Positions 23,240-33,274 of a stretch of DNA of 64,000 bases are shown here, piece after piece (positions within the stretch are counted from its first letter, which is position 1; each line of letters begins with the position of its first letter). The position numbers and the translations under genes are program-made. This DNA comes from Pseudomonas bharatica CSV86 (GTDB lineage Bacteria; Pseudomonadota; Gammaproteobacteria; Pseudomonadales; Pseudomonadaceae), in the NCBI RefSeq assembly GCF_000319305.2, contig NZ_AMWJ02000001.1, positions 1,054,001 through 1,118,000 of the forward strand. Direction: 5' to 3'. The notes beneath the pieces are model-generated. The model ran no database searches. It saw only the letters and a list, made by a program, of their open reading frames with translations, and was not told the origin of the DNA.

Positions 23240-23464
23240 TGACCAACTCCTTCTGTGCCGGTGAGCGGCTGCCTTCCTTGCTGTTGCCGCTGCACCGCCT
23301 CTTTCTGGGTCCGCACGGCACGGACCTGGCTAAGCGGTCAGGGTAGCCCTGTTTGGCGCGCCTGACCAAGTACTGGACCGGCGGGGCGTGTCGCCAGTTC
23401 CGAAAGTCCTTTATCATTCGCCGATTTTCCACCGGGGCGCAGCCGTCCCCGTCCGGAGTGAGTG

Positions 23465-24529
23465 ATGAATACCCTGTTCCTGCATTGCCGGCCCGGTTTC
23501 GAGAGCGAGGTCTGTTCCGAAATCAGCGAGCACGCCGCGTTGCTCGGCGTTGCCGGTTATGCCAAGGCCAAGCCGCAGACCGCCTGCGCCGAGTTCATCT
23601 GCAACGACGCCGAAGGCGCTGCGCAGATCATGGGCGCGCTGCGTTTCAAGCAGTTGATCTTCCCGCGCCAGTGGGCCCGGGGCAGCTTCGTCGAATTGCC
23701 GGAAAGCGATCGCATCAGCGTGCTGCTGGAGTACCTGGCCGACTATCCGGTGGCCGGCAGCCTGTGGCTGGAGGTCATGGACAGCAATGACGGCAAGGAA
23801 CTGTCCACCTTCTGCCGCAAGTTCGAGGTGCCGCTGCGCAAGGCCCTGGTCAAGGCCGGGCGCCTGGTGGAAAACGGCCCGGGTCCGCGCCTGCTGCTGA
23901 CCTTCATCAGTGGCCGGCGGGTGTTCCTTGGCCTGGCCGATGCGGACAACTCGGCCATGTGGCCCATGGGTATCCCGCGCCTTAAGTTCCCCCGCGAGGC
24001 GCCGAGCCGTTCGACCCTGAAGCTGGAAGAGGCGTGGCACCATTTCATTCCTCGCGAGCAGTGGGAGCAGCGCCTTGGCGATGACATGACCGGCGTTGAC
24101 CTGGGCGCCGCTCCGGGCGGCTGGACCTACCAGCTGGTCAGGCGCGGCATGCTGGTGACCGCCATCGATAACGGCCCCATGGCTGAAAGCCTGATGGATA
24201 CCGGCCTGGTGCAGCACCTGATGGTCGATGGCTTTACCTGGAAGCCGAAGCAGATGGTCGACTGGATGGTGTGCGATATCGTCGAGAAGCCGGCACGTAC
24301 CGCGTCGATGATCGAAGAATGGCTGGGCGACGGGCATTGCCGCGAGGCGGTGGTCAACCTCAAGCTGCCGATGAAGCAACGTTATGCCGAGGTGCGGCGC
24401 CTGCTGGAGCGCATCGAGGAGGGCTTCAAGGCACGCAAGGTCAAGGTCTCCATCGGTTGCAAGCAGCTTTATCACGACCGCGAGGAAGTGACCTGCCACC
24501 TGCGCCGCCTCGACATCAAGCCTCGCTGA
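23465..24529 (+). CDS. rlmM: 23S rRNA (cytidine-2498) 2'-O-methyltransferase
   Basis: A 354-aa SAM-dependent ribose methyltransferase modifying C2498 of 23S rRNA. It has an N-terminal THUMP-like RNA-binding part and a Rossmann-type C-terminal half with the SAM motif VDLGAAPGGWTYQLVRRG, the catalytic-region DWMVCDIVEKP and the late lysine segment VVNLKLPMKQRY. The start MNTLFLHCRPGFE is typical; the ATG at 23465 is 6 nt after GGAG (a GTG one codon earlier is too close). The TusA-like gene follows after 24 nt, so the two are probably co-transcribed. Confidence 0.94.
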   Translation: MNTLFLHCRPGFESEVCSEISEHAALLGVAGYAKAKPQTACAEFICNDAEGAAQIMGALRFKQLIFPRQWARGSFVELPESDRISVLLEYLADYPVAGSLWLEVMDSNDGKELSTFCRKFEVPLRKALVKAGRLVENGPGPRLLLTFISGRRVFLGLADADNSAMWPMGIPRLKFPREAPSRSTLKLEEAWHHFIPREQWEQRLGDDMTGVDLGAAPGGWTYQLVRRGMLVTAIDNGPMAESLMDTGLVQHLMVDGFTWKPKQMVDWMVCDIVEKPARTASMIEEWLGDGHCREAVVNLKLPMKQRYAEVRRLLERIEEGFKARKVKVSIGCKQLYHDREEVTCHLRRLDIKPR

Positions 24530-24553
24530 CTTTTCGCTTACGGAGTGCTCCAC

Positions 24554-24796
24554 ATGACCGATTTCACCCCTGACGCCGTGCTCGACGCCACCGGCCTGAA
24601 CTGTCCCGAGCCGGTGATGATGCTGCATCAATACGTGCGCGACCTGGGCGCCGGCGGCCTGCTCAAGGTCATCGCCACCGATCCCTCCACCCGCCGCGAC
24701 ATTCCCAAGTTCTGCGTGTTCCTCGGGCACGAGCTGGTGCAGCAGGAAGAAGAGGGCGGCACCTACCTTTACTGGATTCGCAAGAAGCTCGACTGA
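24554..24796 (+). CDS. tusA: TusA-family sulfurtransferase
   Basis: An 80-aa sulfur carrier. The active cysteine is C17 in the family motif NCPEPVMM, followed by the basic/aliphatic helix and the C-terminal strand [10 protein letters not shown]. In E. coli, TusA passes persulfide sulfur from IscS towards tRNA 2-thiouridine and molybdopterin synthesis. Its pairing with rlmM, a tRNA/rRNA-modification neighbourhood, is consistent. GGAG lies 9 nt before the ATG. Paralogues (YedF-like) share this motif, so the symbol is by best resemblance. Confidence 0.88.
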   Translation: MTDFTPDAVLDATGLNCPEPVMMLHQYVRDLGAGGLLKVIATDPSTRRDIPKFCVFLGHELVQQEEEGGTYLYWIRKKLD

Positions 24797-25008
24797 GCTA
24801 CAGCTGTTACACCTCTGTTTCCTCCGGTGACGCCCGCACCGCCAGCGTGCATGGATTGGGTGCAAGCCTTTTGGCTGCATCCTTTACCGGGCGGTCTCTC
24901 TCCTGGGTTCTCTGTATCCGGCATACAGGTTGCTAGCGAAACGCTATCACCCTGGGCGCCTGCAGAAACGTTTGCGCTCAAGGGTACCCCTATGCGCAGG
25001 AGTGAGTC

Positions 25009-27066
25009 ATGAATCGTCTGTTGTCACCGGGTGCGCGTCTGTTGGGGCGTTTCGGCTTCGCGCGCAAGTTCCAGTTGCTGTTTCTGCTGTTCATGTTGCC
25101 GCTGCTGTTCAGCCTGGGGCTGATCGGCATGGATTACCGGGCCCGGCTGGCGGTGATCGCCGGCGAGCAGTCCGGGGTGCGCCAGTTGCGGGTGCTCGAC
25201 GAGCTGGAACGCGAGCTGTCGGCCCAGCGCTATCGGGCCGCGCGCTGGAAAGCCGTGGATATCCTGCGCGAGCCGACTGCCGAGGCGCGCCAGTTGATGG
25301 GCGAGATCGACGCGGCGCTGCCGCGTATCGATCAATCGCTGAAGAACCTCAAGGTCGCTCTGGTCGATGAGAAGGCCGGCGCCGACGCCCTGGCCCGCTA
25401 CGACACCCTGCAAGGCTCGGTGTCCGGCCTGGACAGCCAGTCCCTGCGCGGGATCGGCTGGTGGCCGGACGGCTACGAGCGCTTCACCGCGAGCATCGGC
25501 CATCTGCAAGCCTTGCGCGAACAGATCGCCATGGACAGCGGGCTGATTCTCGACCCCTGGCTGGAAACCTACCTGTTGATGCAGCTCTCGACCCAGCAGG
25601 CGCCCGAACTGATCGAGCGCATCGGACGCATGGCGAGCATCGGCCAGACCTCGGTGGTTTCCGGCCAGTTCAGCCTGCAAAGCCGCCTGCAGATGCGCGA
25701 TTTGCGCAGCCGTATCGGCGATGCCCGCGAGCAGATGGTCAAGACCGCCGCTGCCCTGCAAACCCGGCTGCCGCCCGAGCTGCAGGGCTGGAGCACGCGC
25801 TACGGGGAGGGCATCAAGGCGCTCGATGCCGAACTGGCGGTGCTGGATGACGGCGTGTTCGGTGGCGCTATCAAACTCAAGCCGGCCGACTTCGAAGCCA
25901 GCATCGGCCGCTTGCTGGACGACATGTCCGGCCTGCGCGGGCAGTCATTGCAGTCGCTGCATGAGCGGCTGGACTACTACCACGCCAAGTCCAATCGCGA
26001 GTTCATTCCGGTGGGCGCGACCATCGGCCTGTTGCTGCTGCTGGCGTTGTACCTGTTCGCCTGCCTGCAGGCTTCGATCCGCCGTAGCGCCAGCGGTATC
26101 ACCACCCTGGCCGAGTCCTTGCGCGACGGCAACCTGTGCGTCGAAGTCTCGGTGCAGGGGCGCGACGAGCTGGCGGCGATCAGCCAGGCGCTGAACGTCG
26201 CCGTGGTGCAATTGCGTGCCAGCCTGCTCGGGGTCAACCACGAAACCCGGCAACTGGGCTCGGCGGTACAGACCCTGAACGTCCAGGCCAACGGCACCTT
26301 GCAGGATGTCGAGCGCCAGCAACAGCAGATCAGCCAGATCGCTGCGGCTGCCACGCAACTGGCGGCCACTTCCCAGGAAGTCGCCAGAAGCTGCGAGCAT
26401 GCCTCCGACAGCGCCCGGCAGACCCGGCGCATCGCCGAAGACAGCAGCCGGGACAGCCAGCGCACCACCGACAGCATCCAGCAGCTCAATCGCCGCCTGA
26501 CCGATACCGCCGAGGCGTTGGGGCGGGTCAGCGAGCAGGGGCAGCAGATCCAGTCGGTGGTGGATGCCATTCGCGGCATTGCCGAGCAGACCAACCTGCT
26601 GGCGCTCAACGCTGCCATAGAGGCAGCGCGGGCCGGGGAGCAGGGGCGCGGGTTCGCAGTGGTGGCCGATGAAGTGCGCAGCCTGTCCCAGCGCACCCAG
26701 GCCTCCACGGCGCAGATCGCCGGCACGGTGGACAGTTTGCGCGCCACCGTGACCCAGGCGGTCAGCCTGATGGAGCTGGCCTGTGGCCAGGCCGTACAGG
26801 ACGCGCAGTCGGTGACCGGGCTGGGCGAGCGCCTGGGGCAGATCGCCGGGGCGGTGCAGGGCGTCACCGATACCCTGGCGCAGATCCTCACGGCGGTCGA
26901 GGAGCAGACCGGCACCGCCGATGAAGTCAGTGGCAGCATCCAGCAGGTCGACCAGGCCGCCGGACGTTTGCTGGACGGTGCGCGGGCGGTGAACCAGGCC
27001 GCGGACACCCTCAGCCAGGGCAGCCGCGCGCTCAACGACAACACGGCGCGCTTCAACCTGGGATAA
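25009..27066 (+). CDS. Methyl-accepting chemotaxis protein with large periplasmic sensor
   Basis: A 685-aa chemoreceptor. Helix one is about residues 23-42 ([20 protein letters not shown]). A roughly 300-residue, mostly helical periplasmic domain follows, rich in Leu/Arg/Gln with no cysteines evident, and helix two is about 341-362 ([18 protein letters not shown]). A HAMP-like segment with [12 protein letters not shown] precedes the signalling domain, whose tip reads [21 protein letters not shown]. The sensor length suggests a helical-bimodular or double four-helix type, but I cannot assign a ligand. No CheB/CheR-tethering pentapeptide ends the protein. No clear FliA promoter is visible in the 212-nt gap upstream, unlike aer and cheV. 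Confidence 0.9.
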   Translation: MNRLLSPGARLLGRFGFARKFQLLFLLFMLPLLFSLGLIGMDYRARLAVIAGEQSGVRQLRVLDELERELSAQRYRAARWKAVDILREPTAEARQLMGEIDAALPRIDQSLKNLKVALVDEKAGADALARYDTLQGSVSGLDSQSLRGIGWWPDGYERFTASIGHLQALREQIAMDSGLILDPWLETYLLMQLSTQQAPELIERIGRMASIGQTSVVSGQFSLQSRLQMRDLRSRIGDAREQMVKTAAALQTRLPPELQGWSTRYGEGIKALDAELAVLDDGVFGGAIKLKPADFEASIGRLLDDMSGLRGQSLQSLHERLDYYHAKSNREFIPVGATIGLLLLLALYLFACLQASIRRSASGITTLAESLRDGNLCVEVSVQGRDELAAISQALNVAVVQLRASLLGVNHETRQLGSAVQTLNVQANGTLQDVERQQQQISQIAAAATQLAATSQEVARSCEHASDSARQTRRIAEDSSRDSQRTTDSIQQLNRRLTDTAEALGRVSEQGQQIQSVVDAIRGIAEQTNLLALNAAIEAARAGEQGRGFAVVADEVRSLSQRTQASTAQIAGTVDSLRATVTQAVSLMELACGQAVQDAQSVTGLGERLGQIAGAVQGVTDTLAQILTAVEEQTGTADEVSGSIQQVDQAAGRLLDGARAVNQAADTLSQGSRALNDNTARFNLG

Positions 27067-27155
27067 GCATGCTCCTTTGAGGGGACGGTGCAGACAGCGC
27101 TTGGTCATTGTCCTGTGCAGCCCCTACACTGCAGCCCCTCACAGGAGTCCCGCCC

Positions 27156-28295
27156 ATGCTGATCGTTGCCGACGAAAACATCCCCCTGCTCGATGCCTTC
27201 TTTGCCGGTTTCGGCGAGATCCGGCGTTATCCGGGGCGGGCCATCGACCGTGACTGCGTGCGCGATGCCGATGTGCTGCTGGTCCGTTCGGTAACCCGGG
27301 TCGACCGCGCCTTGCTGGAAGGCAGCCAGGTGCGCTTCGTCGGCACCTGCACCATTGGCACCGATCACCTGGACCTCGGCTATTTCGCCGAGGCCGGCAT
27401 CCACTGGTCCAGTGCGCCGGGCTGCAACGCCCGCGGGGTGGTGGACTACGTGCTAAGCAGCCTGCTGACCCTGGCCGAGCTGGACGGCGCCGACCTTTCG
27501 CAGCGGACCTATGGCGTGGTCGGCGCGGGCGAGGTCGGTGGTCGCCTGGTCCAGGTGCTGCGCGGCCTGGGCTGGAAGGTGCTGGTCTGCGATCCGCCAC
27601 GGCAGGCGGCGGAGGGCGGGGATTATGTGGCGCTGGAGCGGATCCTGGCCGAGTGCGATGTGATCAGCCTGCACACCCCTCTGACCCGCGCCGGCGAGCA
27701 GCCGACCTGGCATCTGTTCGATCGCCAGCGCCTGGCCCGGCTGCGCCCGGGCGCCTGGCTGATCAACGCCGCCCGTGGCCCGGTGATCGACAACACCGCC
27801 CTGCGCGAGCTGCTGCTGGAGCGCGAAGACGTGCTGGCGGTACTGGATGTCTGGGAGGAGGAACCGCTGGTGGATGTGGAGCTGGCCGACCTGTGCGTGA
27901 TCGCCACCCCGCATATCGCCGGCTACAGTCTCGACGGCAAGCAGCGTGGTACCGCGCAGATCTACCAGGCGTATTGCGCCTGGCGCGGCGAGCCGGAGCA
28001 GGTGCAGCTCGCCGACCTGCTGCCCGCTCCCTGGCTGGCCCGGGTCGAGCTGCAGGCCGATACCGACCCGGCCTGGGCCCTGGCGACGCTGTGCCGTGCG
28101 GTGTATGACCCGCGCCGGGACGACGCGGACTTTCGCCGCAGCCTGGGCAATGACCCGGTGGCGCAGAAGCTGGCGTTCGATCTGTTGCGCAAGGGCTATC
28201 CGGTGCGGCGCGAGATCGAGGGATTGAAGGTTCGGGCTGAAGGGCAGGAGGTTCGGAAGGTGGCGGCGGCGCTGGGGTGTGTGGTCGAGGGCTGA
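27156..28295 (+). CDS. pdxB: Erythronate-4-phosphate dehydrogenase
   Basis: A 379-aa NAD-dependent 2-hydroxyacid dehydrogenase that oxidises 4-phosphoerythronate in the DXP-dependent pyridoxal phosphate pathway. N-terminal [29 protein letters not shown], the Rossmann glycine motif [22 protein letters not shown] and [14 protein letters not shown] (catalytic His) are the PdxB signatures. The C-terminal extra domain (about 290-379) is present, which separates PdxB from serA-type paralogues. AGGAG lies 8 nt before the ATG at 27156. Confidence 0.94.
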   Translation: MLIVADENIPLLDAFFAGFGEIRRYPGRAIDRDCVRDADVLLVRSVTRVDRALLEGSQVRFVGTCTIGTDHLDLGYFAEAGIHWSSAPGCNARGVVDYVLSSLLTLAELDGADLSQRTYGVVGAGEVGGRLVQVLRGLGWKVLVCDPPRQAAEGGDYVALERILAECDVISLHTPLTRAGEQPTWHLFDRQRLARLRPGAWLINAARGPVIDNTALRELLLEREDVLAVLDVWEEEPLVDVELADLCVIATPHIAGYSLDGKQRGTAQIYQAYCAWRGEPEQVQLADLLPAPWLARVELQADTDPAWALATLCRAVYDPRRDDADFRRSLGNDPVAQKLAFDLLRKGYPVRREIEGLKVRAEGQEVRKVAAALGCVVEG

Positions 28296-28312
28296 TCGCT
28301 TTGCCGGCCCTC

Positions 28313-28346
28313 AGGGCCTCATCGCGGGTAAACCCGCTCCTACAGG
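28313..28346. repeat. Divergent REP unit
   Basis: GGCCTCATCGCGGGTAAACC followed by CGCTCCTACAGGG: a different REP subtype from the GCTGGCAAGCCAGC family elsewhere in the window, unpaired, just after pdxB. Confidence 0.7.
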
Positions 28347-28372
28347 GTTCGCGGGGACCTGCGGGCAATAAA

Positions 28373-28396
28373 AAACCCGGCACCAGGGCCGGGTTT
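28373..28396. terminator. Bidirectional terminator between pdxB and the PA1571-type gene
   Basis: AAACCCGGC and GCCGGGTTT arms around a short loop, flanked by an A-run on the left. It suits termination of both converging transcripts, better for the minus strand because of its T-run. Confidence 0.7.
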
Positions 28397-28412
28397 CGAA
28401 TAGGCGAGGGTC

Positions 28413-28583
28413 TCAGCCCTTCTTCACCGGGTTGACCCGGCTGTTATCCAGCTCGCGGCAGGCCTGCTGGATCATCTGTTCGGTGATCGGGATCTCGCGG
28501 CCTTGCGCGTCGATGACCGAACCGAATGCCGGCACAGGCTGGGCCGGGCGTTGTTGGGTGTTGCTGCTTTGCTGCAAGCTCAT
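28413..28583 (-). CDS. PA1571-type conserved small protein
   Basis: A 56-aa polar protein, probably soluble. The C-terminal segment VIDAQGREIPITEQMIQQACRELD is the recognisable core of a small family conserved in Pseudomonas (I recall it as the PA1571 family); the N-terminal 20 residues are Q/P-rich and likely disordered. The start is the ATG at 28583 directly after the strong AGGAGGAGACAGG region; an upstream in-frame extension has no ribosome-binding site. Function unknown. Confidence 0.8.
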   Translation of the reverse strand: MSLQQSSNTQQRPAQPVPAFGSVIDAQGREIPITEQMIQQACRELDNSRVNPVKKG

Positions 28584-28779
28584 TTCCTGTCTCCTCCTCA
28601 GGGTGGCTAAGCCCAGATTAATCACGCGTGATGACCAGGCTGTGACAACTCCTTTTCGCTGTCTCATCATGCGAACCGACAGTCCAACAGAAAGTTCCTT
28701 CAAGAACCAGCGCTACTTTAGACCGATGCGGTCTAAGGTCCTTCCCGACTCGTTGTAATTACCTACGGCAGCCGTCCAC

Positions 28780-30543
28780 ATGTTCGATCCGCTTTCTTCC
28801 CGCCAGCGCCGGGCCCTGCACCTGGCCTGGCGTTTCGTGCGTCCGTACCGCAGGCAGGCGCTGCTGGCCCTGCTGGCCCTGGTGGTCACCGCCGGCATTA
28901 CCTTGTCGATGGGGCAGGGCATCCGCCTGTTGGTAAACCAGGGCTTCGTGACCCGCTCGCCCGACTTGCTGGGCCAGTCCATCGCCTTGTTCATGGCCCT
29001 GGTGCTGGCCCTGGCGGTGGGCACCTTTAGCCGTTTCTACCTGGTCTCCTGGATCGGTGAGCGGGTGGTGGCCGATATCCGTCGGCAGGTGTTCGATCAT
29101 CTGCTTGGCCTGCATCCCGGCTTTTTCGAGCACAACCGTAGCTCGGAGATCCAGTCGCGGCTGACTGCCGACACCACGCTGCTGCAATCGGTGATCGGTT
29201 CGTCGCTGTCGCTGTTCCTGCGCAATGTGCTGATGGTGGTGGGCGGCATCATCCTGCTGTTCGTCACCAATCCGAAGCTAACCAGTATCGTGGTCCTGGC
29301 CCTGCCGCTGGTGCTGGCGCCGATCCTGGTGTTCGGCCGGCGCGTACGCAGCCTGTCGCGGCAAAGCCAGGACCGCATTGCCGATGTCGGCAGCTACGTC
29401 GCCGAGACCCTCGGCCAGATCAAGACGGTACAGGCCTATAACCACCAGGCACAGGACCGCCAGCGCTTCGGCGAAACCGTCGAGGCGGCCTTCGCCACGG
29501 CGCGCAAGCGCATTGTCCAGCGCGCCTGGTTGATTACCCTGGTGATCGTACTGGTGCTCGGGGCGGTGGGCGTGATGCTGTGGGTCGGTGGCATGGACGT
29601 GATCGCCGGGCGCATCTCCGGTGGCGACCTGGCGGCCTTCGTTTTCTATAGCCTGATCGTTGGCAGTGCCTTCGGCACCGTCAGCGAAGTGATCGGCGAG
29701 CTGCAACGTGCTGCCGGTGCGGCCGAGAGGATTGCCGAACTGCTCGCGGCTCGCAGCGAGATCCTTGCGCCGGTCGACGGTGGGGTGAGGCTGCCCGAGC
29801 GGGTTCGCGGCGAACTGCAGTTGCAAGGCGTGCGCTTCGCCTATCCGACGCGCCCCGATCGTCCGGCCATCGACGGACTGGATCTGCGCATCGAGCCCGG
29901 ACAGACACTCGCCCTGGTCGGGCCATCGGGTGCGGGCAAGTCGACCCTGTTCGACCTGCTGCTGCGCTTCCACGACCCGCAGGAGGGCCGCATTCTCCTC
30001 GACGGCCAGCCCCTGACCACGCTTGATCCCTTGGATCTGCGCCGGCACTTCGCCCTGGTGGCGCAGAACCCTGCGCTGTTCTTCGGCACGGTCGAGGACA
30101 ACATCCGCTACGGCCGTGCCGATGCCAGCTTCGCCCAGGTCGAGGCCGCCGCCCGCAGTGCCCATGCCCATGAGTTCATCCTGCAATTGCCCGACGGCTA
30201 CCAGACGCACCTGGGCGACGCCGGCCTCGGCCTCTCCGGCGGTCAGCGCCAGCGCCTGGCAATTGCCCGGGCCTTGCTGGTGGACGCGCCCATCCTGCTG
30301 CTCGACGAAGCCACCAGCGCCCTCGATGCTCAGAGCGAACACCTGGTCCAGCAAGCGCTGCCAAACCTGATGGCAGGGCGTACCACGCTGGTCATCACTC
30401 ACCGCCTGGCGACGGTGCAGCACGCCGATCGCATCGCGGTGATCGATGGGGGAAAATTGGTAGCGATTGGCAGCCATCGGCAATTGATCGCGGAAAACCC
30501 GCTCTATGCCCGGCTGGCAGCGTTGCAGTTCGGTCCGCAGTAG
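28780..30543 (+). CDS. MsbA-like ABC exporter (fused permease and ATPase)
   Basis: A 587-aa half-transporter that should work as a homodimer. Residues about 1-320 hold six membrane helices of the ABC exporter type-1 fold (AFVFYSLIVGSAFG is the last). The ATPase carries Walker A GPSGAGKST, Q-loop ALVAQNPALF, signature LSGGQRQRLAIARALL, Walker B ILLLDEATSALD and the H-loop VITHRLATV. All catalytic residues are intact. The family includes lipid A flippases and drug/peptide exporters; the substrate cannot be told. It is divergent from the PA1571-type gene, with about 195 bp between the starts. Confidence 0.9.
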   Translation: MFDPLSSRQRRALHLAWRFVRPYRRQALLALLALVVTAGITLSMGQGIRLLVNQGFVTRSPDLLGQSIALFMALVLALAVGTFSRFYLVSWIGERVVADIRRQVFDHLLGLHPGFFEHNRSSEIQSRLTADTTLLQSVIGSSLSLFLRNVLMVVGGIILLFVTNPKLTSIVVLALPLVLAPILVFGRRVRSLSRQSQDRIADVGSYVAETLGQIKTVQAYNHQAQDRQRFGETVEAAFATARKRIVQRAWLITLVIVLVLGAVGVMLWVGGMDVIAGRISGGDLAAFVFYSLIVGSAFGTVSEVIGELQRAAGAAERIAELLAARSEILAPVDGGVRLPERVRGELQLQGVRFAYPTRPDRPAIDGLDLRIEPGQTLALVGPSGAGKSTLFDLLLRFHDPQEGRILLDGQPLTTLDPLDLRRHFALVAQNPALFFGTVEDNIRYGRADASFAQVEAAARSAHAHEFILQLPDGYQTHLGDAGLGLSGGQRQRLAIARALLVDAPILLLDEATSALDAQSEHLVQQALPNLMAGRTTLVITHRLATVQHADRIAVIDGGKLVAIGSHRQLIAENPLYARLAALQFGPQ

Positions 30544-30889
30544 AAGGGGCTTACGCCAGATGCAGGGGGAAATCCGCCACTCTGGGGTTATACAGCGACG
30601 AATCATGGCGGAAAACCGCCAGACAAACCGCCCAATATGGGGTGCGACCATGCGCCTCGCCTATTGGCCGTTGGTCGCGGGAAAGTTGGCCCGCTTCGTG
30701 CTTTGTGAGGCGCCGGCGCGGGCCAAGTCCCCGCTTTACAAGACCATGGGCTGCCAGTGCAGCCACGGCATCAGACCGCACCCCGCTTCCAGATACCCCA
30801 GCCACCACCGAGTGAGCACAACGATAAAACCAGGGCGTGCACCCGGGCGCGGCGGTCCAGCCAACACCTTCACTTCAATTGGATGAATT
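30544..30889. other. 346-bp gap between the ABC exporter and mqo
   Basis: Holds no convincing gene. Plus-strand frames here run through the end of the exporter gene and lack a ribosome-binding site. Probably the leader and promoter region of mqo; I see no clear operator or terminator. Confidence 0.5.
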
Positions 30890-32476
30890 ATGAAAAAAGT
30901 CCTTTTGGCGCTCCTGTGCCTGGGCGTCATTGGTTGCTCCAAGCCCAGTGAACCGGAAAAGACCGTCGACGTGCTGCTGATCGGTGGCGGCATCATGAGT
31001 GCCAGCCTCGGCACCTACCTGCACGAGCTGCAACCTGACTGGTCGATCAATATCTACGAGCGCATGGACCAGGTTGCCGAAGAAAGCTCCAACGCCTGGA
31101 ACAACGCCGGTACCGGCCACTCCGCCTTCTGCGAGCTGAACTACACCAGCGAAGCCGCCGACGGCACCATGGATATCAGCAAGGCCGTGGGCATCAACGA
31201 ACAGTTCGAGATCTCCAAGCAGTTCTGGTCCTACCAGGTCGAGCAGAAGGTCCTGAACAACCCGGGCTCGTTCATCAACAACGTGCCGCACATGAGCTTC
31301 GTCTGGGGCGACAAGAACGTCGAGTTCCTGCGCAAGCGCCACGCCGCCCTGCAGCACAGCTCGCTGTTCCGCGGCATGGAGTACTCCGAGGACCATGCAC
31401 AGATCGCCAAGTGGGTGCCGATCGTCATGGAAGGCCGTGCTGCCGACCAGAAAGTCGCCGCGACCCGCATGAGCATCGGTACCGACGTCAACTTCGGCGA
31501 GATCACCCGCCAACTGGTGGGTTCGCTGACCAAGAGCGACAAGGTCAGCCTGAACCTGCGTCACGAAGTCCGCGATATCAAGCGCAACGCCGACAACACC
31601 TGGACCGTCGTGGTCGCCGACCTCGGCAACAAGGGCGTGGAAACCAGCGTCAAGGCGAAGTTCGTGTTCATCGGTGCCGGTGGTGGCGCCCTGAAATTGC
31701 TGCAGAAGTCCGGCATTCCGGAAGCTGACGGCTACGCCGGGTTCCCGGTGGGCGGCCAGTTCCTGATGACCGACAACCAGGACATCGTTTCCCGGCACAA
31801 GGCCAAGCTGTACGGCAAGGCGTCGGTCGGCGCGCCGCCGATGTCGGTGCCGCACCTCGACACGCGCATCATCGATGGCAAGGAAGTGCTGCTGTTCGGC
31901 CCGTTCGCGACCTTCTCCACCAAGTTCCTGAAAAACGGTTCGCTGCTGGACATGTTCGCTGCGCTGAACACCCATAACATCATGCCGATGACCCACGCCG
32001 GCATCGACAACATCGACCTGAGCACCTACCTGATGGGTCAGTTGATGCTCAGCTTCGACGACCGCATGGCTGCGCTGCGTGAATACTTCCCGAACGCGAA
32101 GAACGAAGACTGGAAACTGCTGCAGGCCGGCCAGCGCGTGCAGATCATCAAGAAGGATGCGGTGCATGGCGGCATCCTGCAGTTCGGTACCGAGGTGGTA
32201 GCCTCCGAGGATGGCTCGATCGCTGCGCTGCTGGGCGCCTCGCCAGGTGCCTCGACCGCTGCGCCGATCATGCTGACCGTGCTGGAAAAAACCTTCAAGG
32301 ACCGCATCAAGAGCCCCGAGTGGCAGGCCAAGCTGAAGGAAATCGTGCCGACCTATGGTCAGAAGCTGAACAACAATCTCGAGCTGACCAACAAGACCCG
32401 CGAGTGGACCAGCTCGCGCCTGGGCCTGACCTTCGTTCCGGTATTGCCGGAAGAGCAGCCGGTGGCTGTTCAATAA
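30890..32476 (+). CDS. mqo: Malate:quinone oxidoreductase with lipoprotein-type signal
   Basis: A 528-aa FAD enzyme oxidising malate to oxaloacetate and passing electrons to quinone. The FAD motif is [36 protein letters not shown] and [14 protein letters not shown] are conserved Mqo segments. Unusually, it begins [20 protein letters not shown]: a short basic start, a hydrophobic core and a lipobox VIGC (C16, Ser at +2), implying export and lipid anchoring. Classical Mqo is a peripheral protein on the cytoplasmic face. The ATG at 30890 lacks a strong ribosome-binding site; no internal Met before the FAD motif gives a shorter protein. Confidence 0.93.
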   Translation: MKKVLLALLCLGVIGCSKPSEPEKTVDVLLIGGGIMSASLGTYLHELQPDWSINIYERMDQVAEESSNAWNNAGTGHSAFCELNYTSEAADGTMDISKAVGINEQFEISKQFWSYQVEQKVLNNPGSFINNVPHMSFVWGDKNVEFLRKRHAALQHSSLFRGMEYSEDHAQIAKWVPIVMEGRAADQKVAATRMSIGTDVNFGEITRQLVGSLTKSDKVSLNLRHEVRDIKRNADNTWTVVVADLGNKGVETSVKAKFVFIGAGGGALKLLQKSGIPEADGYAGFPVGGQFLMTDNQDIVSRHKAKLYGKASVGAPPMSVPHLDTRIIDGKEVLLFGPFATFSTKFLKNGSLLDMFAALNTHNIMPMTHAGIDNIDLSTYLMGQLMLSFDDRMAALREYFPNAKNEDWKLLQAGQRVQIIKKDAVHGGILQFGTEVVASEDGSIAALLGASPGASTAAPIMLTVLEKTFKDRIKSPEWQAKLKEIVPTYGQKLNNNLELTNKTREWTSSRLGLTFVPVLPEEQPVAVQ

Positions 32477-32484
32477 GACTGTTC

Positions 32485-32511
32485 AAGGGGCAAGGATCTT
32501 CTTTGCCCCTT
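32485..32511 (+). terminator. Hairpin after mqo
   Basis: AAGGGGCAA/TTGCCCCTT stem with a 9-nt loop, about 8 nt after the mqo stop. It lacks a T-tract and runs directly into a REPIN. Confidence 0.45.
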
Positions 32512-32513
32512 AT

Positions 32514-32607
32514 GGCCTCATCGCTGGCAAGCCAGCTCCCACAGGGTCAGCACAAATCTCAAGACCTGAGCAGTACCTGTGGGAGCTGGCTTGCCAGCGA
32601 TGAGGCC
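32514..32607. repeat. REPIN
   Basis: Inverted REP pair (GGCCTCATCGC...GCGATGAGGCC) with a longer spacer of about 30 bp between mqo and tRNA-Pro. Confidence 0.9.
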
Positions 32608-32662
32608 GGACCAGTCAACCCAAGACTGACTGACCCACTCCAGGCAAAGTGGAAGGGACAAG

Positions 32663-32697
32663 CACGAAAAAGCCCGCACTAGGCGGGCTTTTTCGTG
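32663..32697. terminator. Terminator of tRNA-Pro
   Basis: CACGAAAAAGCCCGC and GCGGGCTTTTTCGTG arms around a short loop: a long stem with T5 after the GC core on both strands. It lies 6 nt downstream of the minus-strand tRNA. Confidence 0.85.
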
Positions 32698-32703
32698 AGC
32701 GAT

Positions 32704-32780
32704 TGGTCGGAGAGACAGGATTCGAACCTGCGGCCTTCTCGTCCCGAACGAGACGCGCTACCTGGCTGCGCTACACTCCG
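32704..32780 (-). tRNA. tRNA-Pro (anticodon CGG)
   Basis: A 77-nt cloverleaf on the minus strand with encoded CCA. The acceptor stem starts CGGAGTG, the D-loop contains AGCCTGGTAGC, and the anticodon arm TCTCG-TTCGGGA-CGAGA gives anticodon CGG. The T-arm contains GGTTCGAATCC and the 3' end is CCGACCA. It reads proline CCG codons. Terminators flank it on both sides. Confidence 0.95.
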
Positions 32781-32815
32781 ATGAAGAAAATTCTACTCAA
32801 AAATTTCGCTTCGAC

Positions 32816-32849
32816 AAGCCCCCGTTTCGTATGGAACGGGGGCTTTTTT
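32816..32849. terminator. Terminator of the YgdR-type lipoprotein gene
   Basis: AAGCCCCCGTT and AACGGGGGCTTTTTT arms: strong stem with a T-run on both strands, 11 nt from the lipoprotein stop. Confidence 0.85.
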
Positions 32850-32859
32850 ACGAAGGCGC

Positions 32860-33081
32860 TTACAGCTCTTTCACGGTGCGAATCTGGTCCTTGTTGACCC
32901 GGGTACGCTTGCCATCAAGTTGCTCGATTTCGTAGAAGCCCGAATCGTCATCGTATTTCGGGGTATCGACGGCCTGGATCTCACGACCGTCGTTGAGGGT
33001 GATCACGGTAGGGCTCGAGCAACCGGCCAGGGCGCCAATGCCAAGAGCGAGCAGGAAGGCGGGAAGGGTCCGTTTGATCAT
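32860..33081 (-). CDS. YgdI/YgdR-type small lipoprotein (DUF903)
   Basis: A 73-aa lipoprotein. The signal peptide ends at a lipobox LAGC (C21). The mature part is a small SH3-like unit with the DUF903 pattern: VITLNDGREIQAVDTPKYDDDSGFYEIEQLDGK followed by VNKDQI. Ser at +2 suggests outer-membrane sorting. Function in the family is unknown. It is divergent from moaB, about 193 bp between the starts. Confidence 0.88.
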   Translation of the reverse strand: MIKRTLPAFLLALGIGALAGCSSPTVITLNDGREIQAVDTPKYDDDSGFYEIEQLDGKRTRVNKDQIRTVKEL

Positions 33082-33274
33082 GGGTAAATCTCCAGTTAAG
33101 TGGGGCCGTATAGTTCGTTAAGACGCAAACAGTTACAGCAAGTTCAGTACGAAGTTGCGGCCAGTGCCTGATCGCCGTATTGACCGGCAGCAATGCCATG
33201 CCGGGTTGCTCGCGCGGGGCAACCCTGCCCTGTGATATAACACCGGCCATTCCCTGGATCTACGGACTTATGCC

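Noticed and set aside
30506..30886. Possible 126-codon gene before mqo
   Set aside because: Begins inside the ABC exporter gene, has no ribosome-binding site, and its composition is unlike a real protein.
32508..32612. REPIN next to tRNA-Pro as an integration (att) site
   Set aside because: No direct repeat of the tRNA 3' end and no integrase within the window.
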